6,115 bases of DNA from Desulfobacteraceae bacterium. Its GTDB lineage: Bacteria; Desulfobacterota; DSM-4660; Desulfatiglandales; Desulfatiglandaceae. The translations under genes and the position numbers were made by a program. The notes under the pieces were generated by a model, which was not told the origin of the DNA, did no database searches, and saw nothing but the letters and a program-made list of their open reading frames with translations. Location: NCBI GenBank assembly GCA_020349865.1, contig CP070700.1, positions 4,481,362-4,487,476 on the forward strand. The letters run 5' to 3'. This document shows, one piece after another, positions 1 through 4,857 of the stretch. Position 1 is the first letter of the stretch. Every line of letters starts with the position of its first letter.

Positions 1-2
1 AG

Positions 3-449
3 ACCTTAGTAAACGGGATCAACTTAGATGAGTTTGAGATCGCAATTACAAAATACGATCTGGTTATTACTTTTAATGGGACCACATTTGACCTGCCTTT
101 TATTCGTCGGTGGTTTCCACATATTTCTTTGCCACCGGCCCACATTGACCTCCGGTTCTTATTAAATAAGCTGGGGTACCGGGGTGGTCTTAAAAAAATC
201 GAGAAAGAAATCGGTCTCCTTCGTGGCCCGGAAATTGATGGCATGGATGGATACGATGCGGTTATGCTCTGGAAGGCCTTTCAGTGGGGAGACGGGGAGG
301 CATTAGACCGGCTGATTCAATACAATACCGCAGATATTGTGAATCTGAAACCCCTGATGGAGATGGGGTACCGGGAAATGAAAGCAAGGTTACTACCTTT
401 CAGCGACCGCCAATGCCCTCAGTCCAAACTCGCCAGGAAATCCTTGTAG
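3..449 (+). CDS. YprB-like RNase H-fold exonuclease, 3' part only
   Basis: The reading frame is open from the left edge and ends with TAG at 447-449, giving the last 148 residues of a protein that starts outside the window. It matches the RNase_H_2/YprB-like group of predicted DEDD 3'-5' exonucleases. Visible are the second motif FNGTTFDLPFI (residues 24-34 of the visible part), an HIDLRFL segment with Asp49, a GGLKKIEKEIGL helix, and the third motif YNTADIVNL with Tyr107 and Asp111 spaced as in DEDDy enzymes. The first catalytic motif (D-x-E) must lie upstream of the window. The family is expected to act on nucleic acid in the cytoplasm; the substrate is not known. The last ten codons lie over the 3' end of the convergent hydrolase gene, so the terminal residues are probably not conserved. 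The fold assignment is fairly sure, the biological role is not. Confidence 0.8.
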   Translation, partial: TLVNGINLDEFEIAITKYDLVITFNGTTFDLPFIRRWFPHISLPPAHIDLRFLLNKLGYRGGLKKIEKEIGLLRGPEIDGMDGYDAVMLWKAFQWGDGEALDRLIQYNTADIVNLKPLMEMGYREMKARLLPFSDRQCPQSKLARKSL

Positions 450-1357
450 GCGCGCTTGGTCTCTTTGGGTTTTTCGAGGTAGGGGACGTGACCGCATTGA
501 TCCAAGATTACTATCCTGCTGTTTCTAAGCCCCGCCTGAAACTTCTCCACACTTGAAACATGAAGGATTTGATCATTGGCGCCCCATATGATCAGCGTTT
601 TGGCCCGTATCGTTGCCAATCTGCTCTCCAACAGATTCATGCCCCCATCCACCATCTCCCTCAAGATCTTTTCGTGGAAGTCATAGTTGAGGGCGCCCTC
701 TCGAGCGATATAATCTTTGAAGCGGCCGGGCACCCAGGGCGGCTTGTGAAATAGAACCCTCATCAGCTCATCAAACTGTTCGGGCGTCTTATAGAGGAGA
801 GGAACTGTCCCTTCTTTCTGGTACCTCCGCCAAAGGTTGCTGGGTATCCGCGAGTCAACGCCCGCCGCATCCATAAGAAGCAGGCTCTTCACCTTTTCAG
901 GGTTTTTATCGGCATAATAGGCAGAAATGTATCCTCCCATGGAAACACCAGCCATATGAAAACTATCGAGCCCTATGGTCTCAATGAAATGGCTCAACCG
1001 CTTCACCTGGCTGGGGATGTCGAACTTATCCGAGGCGATCCTGGAATTTTCTCCGAACCCGGGCAGATCGGGGACTATCAACCGGTAAGATCCGCTAAAA
1101 GCCGTTGAAAAAGTACCCCAAAGATCTTTGTACGTTCCAAAACCGTGCACAAGCAAAATGGTTTCGCCTTCTCCACCCTCCAGGTACACCCAATGGTGAT
1201 CATTCACCTGCACTTCACGCCTTTCAAGTCCTGCCCAAAAGCGGAGGCTGTGCTTCACGGATTCCAAGATCAGACCTGGAAACCAGTAATACAGCACACC
1301 AACAAATAGGACCAACGCCAGAACGGCAATCAGAATACATTTCATCAGTTTGGTCAT
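419..1357 (-). CDS. Membrane-anchored alpha/beta hydrolase (lipase/esterase-like)
   Basis: This is a complete 312-residue protein. Residues about 6-27 form one hydrophobic segment after a short basic N-terminus, a signal anchor or uncleaved signal. The hydrolase fold follows: strand and oxyanion loop LLVHGFG (68-74), the PDLPGFGENS loop (96-105), nucleophile elbow GVSMGG with Ser139, a cap region at about 165-240, then WGANDQ with Asp262 and CGHVPYLEKP with His290. The Ser-Asp-His triad is therefore complete. The HGFG and GVSMGG motifs plus an N-terminal anchor resemble monoacylglycerol-lipase-like (ABHD6-type) and Moraxella/Psychrobacter lipase-like hydrolases, so a lipid or carboxylic ester substrate is likely but not proven. 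The start has only a weak purine-rich site (AGAGAA) a few bases upstream. The gene lies 55 bp downstream of the flavodoxin-type remnant on the same strand, suggesting a former two-gene unit. Its 3' end overlaps the exonuclease gene by 31 bp. Confidence 0.88.
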   Translation of the reverse strand: MTKLMKCILIAVLALVLFVGVLYYWFPGLILESVKHSLRFWAGLERREVQVNDHHWVYLEGGEGETILLVHGFGTYKDLWGTFSTAFSGSYRLIVPDLPGFGENSRIASDKFDIPSQVKRLSHFIETIGLDSFHMAGVSMGGYISAYYADKNPEKVKSLLLMDAAGVDSRIPSNLWRRYQKEGTVPLLYKTPEQFDELMRVLFHKPPWVPGRFKDYIAREGALNYDFHEKILREMVDGGMNLLESRLATIRAKTLIIWGANDQILHVSSVEKFQAGLRNSRIVILDQCGHVPYLEKPKETKRAYKDFLASLD

Positions 1358-1412
1358 GGATTTTCTCTGCTTACAGTTAATTGTTCGGCCTTGTTCAGGG
1401 AAAGAGCCCTGT

Positions 1413-1619
1413 TTAGAACTTGAGCCCGAAACTCTTGGCGTTGTCCAGAATTTTTTGCTGAATTTCAGGATTTTTCTTGGTATCCGGCTTGACTACCGTG
1501 CCAATAACTTTATATCCGCCATAGTGTAACACCTCACGTACAGCCCTTATTGCGCCCCGACTCTCGGCAGCTGAAGCTGCGACCGCAAACGCCCATTCTA
1601 AGTGTTTCGATCCGCGAAT
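1413..1619 (-). pseudogene. C-terminal remnant of a flavodoxin-fold FMN reductase
   Basis: Read on the minus strand, this stretch is open for about 68 codons and ends with TAA at 1413-1415. The product begins near GSKHLEWAFAVAASAAESRG and continues with a helix (AIRAVREVLHYGGYK), a strand (VIGTVV) and a final helix ending in NAKSFGLKF. Strand, helix, strand and a C-terminal helix ending in a KAKxLG-like sequence fit the end of flavodoxin-fold NADPH-dependent FMN reductases or iron-sulfur flavoproteins. No start codon or N-terminal part (FMN-binding GSPRxxGNT-type loop) exists. The frame meets TAA at 1635-1637, and the coding character stops at about 1617-1622, exactly where an inverted repeat begins. 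I searched minus-strand frames up to 2120 by eye and did not find the missing half. It is almost certainly non-functional. The family name is moderately sure because only the tail can be seen. Confidence 0.55.
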
Positions 1620-1727
1620 ATGATAACGTATGTTTTATGAGTCTAACCTTTGGAATTGCTCACTCAACACTTAGTCCCGAGTGAATAAATACGTTATCGA
1701 ATTTATGAATCGAGGGACTAAGCAATT
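1617..1727. repeat. Nested inverted repeats at the flavodoxin break point
   Basis: Three inverted repeats interlock here. GATAACGTAT at 1622-1631 pairs with ATACGTTATC at 1689-1698. CTTAGTCCC at 1670-1678 pairs with GGGACTAAG at 1714-1722, and inside it ATAAAT (1685-1690) pairs with ATTTAT (1701-1706) around a 10-nt loop. AATTGCT at 1654-1660 recurs inverted as AGCAATT at 1721-1727. The first and second structures share bases, so they could only form alternatively. The left arm begins where the flavodoxin reading frame loses its coding character. This fits a small non-autonomous insertion element or its scar, but no target duplication is evident. Confidence 0.55.
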
Positions 1728-1776
1728 ATATAATAGGGCATCGATTTAAGGCAACTTACCGGCAGCAGAAGAATGG

Positions 1777-1848
1777 ATTTTGCTTTCCGGCATCCTCCGC
1801 CCCATGGAATACGAAGCCTATTCCTTCGGGGTCAGCGAAAAGCAAAAT
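1777..1848. repeat. 72-nt imperfect hairpin
   Basis: The outer arms are ATTTTGCTTT (1777-1786) and AAAGCAAAAT (1839-1848). Inside lie CCCC (1800-1803) facing GGGG (1828-1831) and GGAATA (1806-1811) facing TATTCC (1819-1824) around the loop cgaagcc. The three paired blocks are properly nested, so a single folded structure is possible in RNA or single-stranded DNA. No T-run follows on either strand, so it is not an obvious intrinsic terminator. A mobile repeat or structured RNA are the alternatives. Confidence 0.5.
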
Positions 1849-1859
1849 AATAAAACATT

Positions 1860-1914
1860 TCTCTGCGGCCTCCCTTCGGGTCTGAGCCTCAGGGTCGAAG
1901 ACAGGTCTCTGCGG
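1860..1914. repeat. Palindrome flanked by 9-bp direct repeats
   Basis: TCTCTGCGG occurs at 1860-1868 and again at 1906-1914. Between the copies is a 27-nt imperfect palindrome (1874-1900) with outer arms CTTCG/CGAAG and inner arms CTGAG/CTCAG around a single base. The TCTCTGCGGTGAGA flank resembles a CTCTGCG-rich dispersed repeat I associate with several environmental bacterial genomes; that link is from memory and is not proven here. Confidence 0.4.
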
Positions 1915-2124
1915 TGAGATAACAGTTCATGATTACGCACCATTCAAGCCACCCTTTTTAGGGGTGATGGTTGACTATTTATACCCCAATCGAGTGAAAC
2001 AATCCGGTAGATTTTCGATAGATGTGTTGGCACACACGGCTTTTGCAAAGCTACAAAGCGTCTTTCATAACTCATTCATAGGTACTTTATAAAACAGGCA
2101 AATATCGTTCCACATAGATCAAAC

Positions 2125-2204
2125 AAAATCCCCCTCGATCCCCCTTTAGTAAAGGGGGAAGCAAAAGTCCTCCCCTTTTGTAATGGGGAGTTAGAGGGGA
2201 TTTA
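2125..2204. repeat. C/G-rich nested double-hairpin repeat element
   Basis: Outer arms AAATCCCCCTC (2126-2136) and GAGGGGATTT (2194-2203) match except for one extra C. They enclose two hairpins. TCCCCCTTT (2139-2147) pairs perfectly with AAAGGGGGA (2151-2159) around a 3-nt loop, and CTCCCC (2170-2175) pairs with GGGGAG (2185-2190). The whole forms a three-way folded element of about 80 bp with AT-rich edges, typical of dispersed palindromic repeats in environmental bacteria. It sits just downstream of the acetyltransferase stop. Read on the minus strand, the second hairpin is followed by GACTTTT, so it could also end transcription of that gene. Confidence 0.75.
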
Positions 2205-2229
2205 TAAGCACCTTTTGGCTCAATTGGGA

Positions 2230-2748
2230 TTATAGTTTGGTCTCAAAACAATAGAACGGCCCTTTCCTTAAAATAACGGTGCCAGCATTTCTATATCCTC
2301 GAAGCTCATATAACTTGACGGCTCTTGGATTCTTGATAAAAGCATCCAACCGAATTGCCTGATAGCCATTAGTGTGCCCGTATTGTTCTGCAAAATCCAT
2401 GAGCCTTCTTGCAATTCCCCGTTTCTGCCACTGAGGATCAACGGCCAACCTGTGGACCACGAGAAACTTATCAGTTTTGTATTTCCAGTGTACATCTCCG
2501 TACTCCGGAGGCTCATTTCCATCAAGTGCTATTATGCCACAGTATTCCCCATCTATTCTAAGAACGTGCAGAGAACGGTTGGCAATGTCAACTTCGATTG
2601 TTTTCCGGGCTGGATATTTGTCATCCCATTGATAAATGCAATGAGCTTCCATATCTTTGGTACACGCGGATATAAGAGACATTATGGGGCCTGCATCTTT
2701 TGGTGTAGCTTCGGTTATGTTGTCCATGATCTGGCTCTCAAACATCAT
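2230..2748 (-). CDS. GNAT-family N-acetyltransferase
   Basis: This is a 172-residue single-domain acetyltransferase of the GNAT fold, which moves an acetyl group from acetyl-CoA to an amine; the acceptor cannot be named. Motif A is clear: the strand KFLVVHRLAVDP (94-105) is followed by QWQKRGIARRL (106-116), carrying the Q-x-x-G-x-A pyrophosphate-binding loop. Motif B follows with RLDAFIKNPRAVKLYELRGY (133-152), including Asn140 and Tyr147, which are usual for CoA binding and the catalytic acid. The acceptor region (about 35-90) has WDDKYP and an EPPEYGDVHW stretch. Two starts are close: ATG-ATG at 2748/2745 with a poor upstream site, or Met8 (2727) with GAGAG about 8 bases upstream. Met8 gives a more family-like N-terminus (MDNITEATPKDAG), so the true start may be 2727. 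It is a stand-alone gene; the repeat at 2125-2204 lies just past its stop. Confidence 0.88.
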   Translation of the reverse strand: MMFESQIMDNITEATPKDAGPIMSLISACTKDMEAHCIYQWDDKYPARKTIEVDIANRSLHVLRIDGEYCGIIALDGNEPPEYGDVHWKYKTDKFLVVHRLAVDPQWQKRGIARRLMDFAEQYGHTNGYQAIRLDAFIKNPRAVKLYELRGYRNAGTVILRKGPFYCFETKL

Positions 2749-2894
2749 CCTGAAGGAGTAATCCGAGCATGTTCATGTAACCTCAATGTCAAAGTATAGT
2801 ACGTCTTTTGAAAAATTTTTTTAAAATCCCGATGGCTTTACGCATATCCTAAGAACTTTTTGGATCCTGCGACATACCGCCCTTCATCTCCACT

Positions 2895-3317
2895 TTAATC
2901 CTGTTTGTATACGGCGCTATCAGGATGAAATGCCTGCCAGGCGAACCAGTACGAAAAAATGTGGGGGAGGGTGTTGCCGTTTTTGCCCAACACGGCCGTT
3001 ACCTCAACATCCTTGCTTACTCTGATGCGGATGACCTTATCGCCTATGCTTTCCTGAATAACGCTTGGTTTCATGGTTATTGTTTCAAGGGGATATGCCT
3101 TATCGCCGCCCATAGCCACCCCGATCACCTGCTCGTTGTTGTTCAGGAATGCGGTTTTATCAGGGCGAACGAATTTGGGACGAAGAAGGGCAGGTATACC
3201 ATCTTTTGGTGGTCCGCCTGAAAGAATTTCGTCTTTGGGTACAATGGCATTTTCGATTGTAAAGGCGAACAGGAAGAACAACGAGGGGAGCAGAAAAAAA
3301 AGGATTCGGTTTTTCAT
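2895..3317 (-). CDS. Short exported DUF3179-type protein
   Basis: The protein has 140 residues. I chose the ATG at 3315-3317 because GAAGG lies 7 bases before it, whereas the ATG six bases upstream directly abuts that site. The N-terminus (MKNRILFFLLPSLFFLFAF) is a clear Sec signal peptide, with cleavage likely near IENA. The mature part begins with DEILSGGPPKDGIPAL and PKFV, then EQVIGVAMGGDKAYPLE, the usual opening of DUF3179 proteins. It ends with PHIFSYWFAWQAFHPD, which resembles the usual end of that family. DUF3179 proteins are normally roughly twice this length, and the middle, including the Cys-containing CPLCG-like segment, is absent; the frame runs smoothly from AYPLE to the C-terminal part. 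The family has no established activity. The product is probably periplasmic or extracytoplasmic. It could be a genuine compact member or an internal deletion that kept frame. Confidence 0.72.
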   Translation of the reverse strand: MKNRILFFLLPSLFFLFAFTIENAIVPKDEILSGGPPKDGIPALLRPKFVRPDKTAFLNNNEQVIGVAMGGDKAYPLETITMKPSVIQESIGDKVIRIRVSKDVEVTAVLGKNGNTLPHIFSYWFAWQAFHPDSAVYKQD

Positions 3318-3346
3318 GTCCATACCTTCAGCAATTATTGTTAATC

Positions 3347-3359
3347 TTACATTATGTAA
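3347..3359. promoter_or_regulatory. 13-bp palindrome upstream of the DUF3179 gene
   Basis: TTACATTATGTAA is a perfect inverted repeat (6-bp arms, one central T), 30 bases upstream of the chosen DUF3179 start. This position, in the likely promoter zone of a minus-strand gene, suits a dimeric repressor or activator site. In an AT-rich spacer a chance palindrome of this size is also quite possible, and no second copy was seen. Confidence 0.25.
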
Positions 3360-3423
3360 ATCGTAACTATACAGAGTAGCAGGGCAATTTACTGAATGCG
3401 CTGGAATGAGTGGTTAGCTTGGT

Positions 3424-3468
3424 CCGACACCAGCCGACACAGCCGACAGCCGAACCGCAGCCGAAAAG
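3424..3468. repeat. Degenerate CCGACA(N)CAG short tandem repeat
   Basis: Five head-to-tail units of uneven length can be read: CCGACACCAG, CCGACACAG, CCGACAG, CCGAACCGCAG and CCGAAAAG. Each starts with CCGA and ends with AG. The variable unit length fits replication slippage. The block is followed by a run of seven T at 3473-3479. No protein reading of it is convincing. Confidence 0.5.
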
Positions 3469-3645
3469 AACCTTTTTTTAGAAGGGAGCATAGGAAAATC
3501 GAATTGGTGAGTCAAGAAAAAGGAACCACAACATATGCGGTGTCAGGCTTGATTATAAAGTTCAGTATTTTGTGGAATACAGGTTGGAGTAAGACAGGTC
3601 CTTGAAATGATGGAATTTATAGGAAATTGACGCCATTTGAACTAA

Positions 3646-4131
3646 ATCATCAAATCGGAGTTCGACATCGCCGGCACCATTGAGAGACTGGACAAGCTGA
3701 CACAGATTGTCAACATTCCGGAGAATGAGTACACGGCCTGCCATAACGACCTGCTGGCCGATAATTTTATATTGATTAATGACGAAGCGCTGTTACGGTA
3801 CGATTCTCCCATGTATATCATCGACTGAGAGTATGCCGGTATGGCGCCGAGATACTATGATATTGCCGATATGTTCCAGGAGATCCTGGTTCCCCGAGAG
3901 GCCGAAAAGGGGATTGTCAAAGAGTACTGTAATGGTGCGGATTTTGATCGCGAGCTGTATTTTATAGATCTGTTCAAACCGTTTCCGGATATATGCTGGT
4001 TTCTGTTGAGCCTGATTCAGTTAAATATTTCAAAAATTGAATTTGATTACTACAATTACGGCAAGGAAAAATATGAGAATGCCATAAAGAATCTGGCCTT
4101 CATCCGGGAAACCTATGGTGTTGCCGTTTAA
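3646..4131 (+). pseudogene. Choline/ethanolamine-kinase-like remnant with internal TGA
   Basis: One frame reads 3646-4131 and ends with TAA. It is interrupted only by TGA at 3826-3828. The product is the C-terminal lobe of a choline-kinase-like (LicA/APH-fold) phosphotransferase. The catalytic loop reads TACHNDLLADNF, with His at 3742, Asp at 3748 and Asn at 3763 (Brenner motif HxDxxxxN). The metal-binding segment reads MYIID-stop-EYAGMAPRYYDIADMF, where the family consensus is IDWEYAG, so TGA replaces a conserved Trp codon (TGG). After that follow FDRELYFIDLFKPFPDICWFLLSLIQ and an ending at ETYGVAV. The N-terminal ATP-binding lobe is missing: the same frame has TGA at 3628 and TAA at 3643, and there is no start codon. 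The enzyme would have phosphorylated choline or a similar amino alcohol for lipid or surface modification. With both defects it should be inactive. The codons after the TGA stay well conserved, which suggests recent inactivation. Confidence 0.8.
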
Positions 4132-4146
4132 CATCAACTCCCAACG

Positions 4147-4674
4147 CTATTTGTTGGGGTCACTGGAGTCAAGTGGATACCCCCGGGCCTTAACTCTCTC
4201 TTCCCAAAATTTCTTTTCCTTTTCTCTCCAATCAGTCCCGCCAAACCTCCTATCGTAGAAGCTGCCCAGCCTATCGAACCATCTAACCCAGGGGTTCTTT
4301 TTCTTTTCCATTGCCTCAATGACGTCTGCGACGAACACCTCGATGTTTTTCATTTCATCTTTTGGCGCGTAATAGGCAGCGCCATCTTTGGCAGATTTTT
4401 TGAGGTTTTCCTCTGATAGTCCGTGGGCTGTGAGCATAAGGGCAGGAACGTTCCTCTCGTTCGCGATTTTCAAGAGGTCAAATCCTTTTACGCCCATAAT
4501 GTCGAGGATTGCAAGGTCGTAGTCGTTCTCTTCGAGCAGCCTCTTTCCTTCTTCAAAGGACAAGGCCGTATCGATCTTGCAGATTTCAAGCGAGGAAATC
4601 AGACTATCAAGGACGTCCTTTTCATCATCTACGATGAGGATTTTTTTTCCGGCAATAATCTTTTCAGGGTCCAT
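4147..4674 (-). CDS. Orphan CheY-like receiver protein with charged C-terminal tail
   Basis: This is a 175-residue response regulator. Residues 11-125 form a complete receiver domain: KILIVDDE with acidic pair Asp16/Asp17, phosphorylation site Asp58 in LAILDIMG, Thr82 in MLTAHG and Lys105 in APKDE. All five switch and catalytic residues are present, so it should accept phosphate from a histidine kinase. After the domain come about 50 residues rich in Trp, Arg, Lys and Glu (KKKNPWVRWFDRLGSFYDRR, then GTDWREKEKKFWEERVKARG). They form no recognised DNA-binding or enzymatic output domain, so signalling is probably by protein contact. The start is supported by GGAAG 7 bases upstream. No histidine kinase lies in the window. 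The stop codon sits in a short inverted repeat (CCCAAC/GTTGGG, 4140-4158) facing the convergent kinase remnant 15 bp away. Confidence 0.88.
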   Translation of the reverse strand: MDPEKIIAGKKILIVDDEKDVLDSLISSLEICKIDTALSFEEGKRLLEENDYDLAILDIMGVKGFDLLKIANERNVPALMLTAHGLSEENLKKSAKDGAAYYAPKDEMKNIEVFVADVIEAMEKKKNPWVRWFDRLGSFYDRRFGGTDWREKEKKFWEERVKARGYPLDSSDPNK

Positions 4675-4726
4675 AAGCTATCTTCCGTTTGGGATTTGTA
4701 AGTCTCCAAAGACCCATTTTGGGCCG

Positions 4727-4755
4727 ATTTTACCCCCCTGCTCTCGTGATTTCAG
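4727..4755 (-). promoter_or_regulatory. Candidate sigma70 promoter of the receiver gene
   Basis: On the minus strand, CTGAAA (4750-4755, four of six matches to TTGACA) is followed by a 17-bp spacer and TAAAAT (4727-4732, five of six matches to TATAAT). Transcription would start near 4720, giving a leader of about 45 bases with the GGAAG ribosome binding site. The spacer contains a run of six G. Found by eye only. Confidence 0.35.
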
Positions 4756-4813
4756 TCAGTTACCCGTTTGTGAACGTCAAAACCATGTAGGCACACGAGC
4801 GGTTACTTTATTA

Positions 4814-4842
4814 TTGACATGATTGTATATACACGATATATG
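4814..4842 (+). promoter_or_regulatory. Candidate transposase promoter, near-leaderless
   Basis: TTGACA (4814-4819) is a perfect -35 box. A 17-bp spacer leads to TATATG (4837-4842), matching TATAAT in four of six places. A transcript would begin near 4849, only about five bases before the ATG at 4854, so translation would be leaderless or nearly so. That agrees with the absence of any Shine-Dalgarno sequence before that ATG. Confidence 0.45.
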
Positions 4843-4857
4843 CGTAAGCAATCATGT
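4817..4857. promoter_or_regulatory. 9-bp inverted repeat spanning transposase promoter and start codon
   Basis: ACATGATTG (4817-4825) is matched perfectly by CAATCATGT (4849-4857), with 23 bp between. The left arm overlaps the -35 box and the right arm contains the start codon. The spacer holds a 10-bp palindrome, TGTATATACA (4824-4833), overlapping the left arm by two bases. The arrangement suits an operator for self-control of transposition, or a hairpin hiding the start codon in transcripts that read in from outside. Confidence 0.4.

Larger units (their letters stand above)
1620..2229. other. 610-bp gene-free stretch rich in inverted repeats
   Basis: I found no credible coding sequence here on either strand. 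A frame open on the plus strand at 1750-1917 has no ribosome binding site and overlaps palindromes. The stretch holds, in order: a cluster of inverted repeats at 1617-1727; a long imperfect hairpin at 1777-1848; a 27-nt imperfect palindrome at 1874-1900 flanked by a 9-bp direct repeat; an imperfect hairpin at 1939-1971 (arms accat/atggt and caccc/gggtg); and the C/G-rich multi-hairpin repeat at 2125-2204. It separates the flavodoxin remnant from the acetyltransferase gene and looks like accumulated small repeat elements, not a promoter region. Confidence 0.6.
3318..3645. other. Gene-free stretch upstream of the DUF3179 gene
   Basis: No frame here looks coding. A plus-strand frame at 3396-3605 has unusual composition driven by the CCGACA repeat and no ribosome binding site. 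The stretch carries the ribosome binding site and presumably the promoter of the minus-strand DUF3179 gene at its left end, a 13-bp palindrome (3347-3359), the short tandem repeat at 3424-3468, and about 170 bases before the kinase remnant that may hold unrecognisable debris of its lost N-terminal half. Confidence 0.5.

Noticed and set aside
1396..1411. CAGGG/CCCTG hairpin between the flavodoxin remnant and the hydrolase as a terminator.
   Set aside because: It has five base pairs only, and no T-run follows on the minus strand.
1641..1647. GTCTAAC, which fits the RYYYAAC core of an integron attC site.
   Set aside because: No matching GTTRRRY partner lies at a suitable distance, and the surrounding inverted repeats do not have the attC layout.
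1750..1917. Open plus-strand frame of about 55 codons (contains an ATG at 1804).
   Set aside because: It has no ribosome binding site or recognisable family, and coincides with the hairpin and palindrome, which keep both strands free of stops by symmetry.
2028..2047. A sigma54-like pair, TGGCAC followed by TTGCA.
   Set aside because: The gap between the two parts is nine bases instead of five, so the -24/-12 spacing is wrong, and no plus-strand gene follows.
2800..2890. Minus-strand codons after the DUF3179 gene reading like MSQDPKSS-stop-DMRKAIGILKKFFKRR.
   Set aside because: The stretch is too short, contains a stop, and overlaps an A/T-rich run that would produce Lys and Phe codons by chance.
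3396..3605. Plus-strand frame of 69 codons.
   Set aside because: Its composition is dictated by the CCGACA repeat, it has no start signal, and nothing in the product resembles a known protein.
4138..4159. Inverted repeat CCCAAC/GTTGGG between the kinase remnant and the receiver gene as a bidirectional terminator.
   Set aside because: The stem is only six base pairs with a 7-nt loop, lies over the receiver stop codon, and has no T-run on either side.
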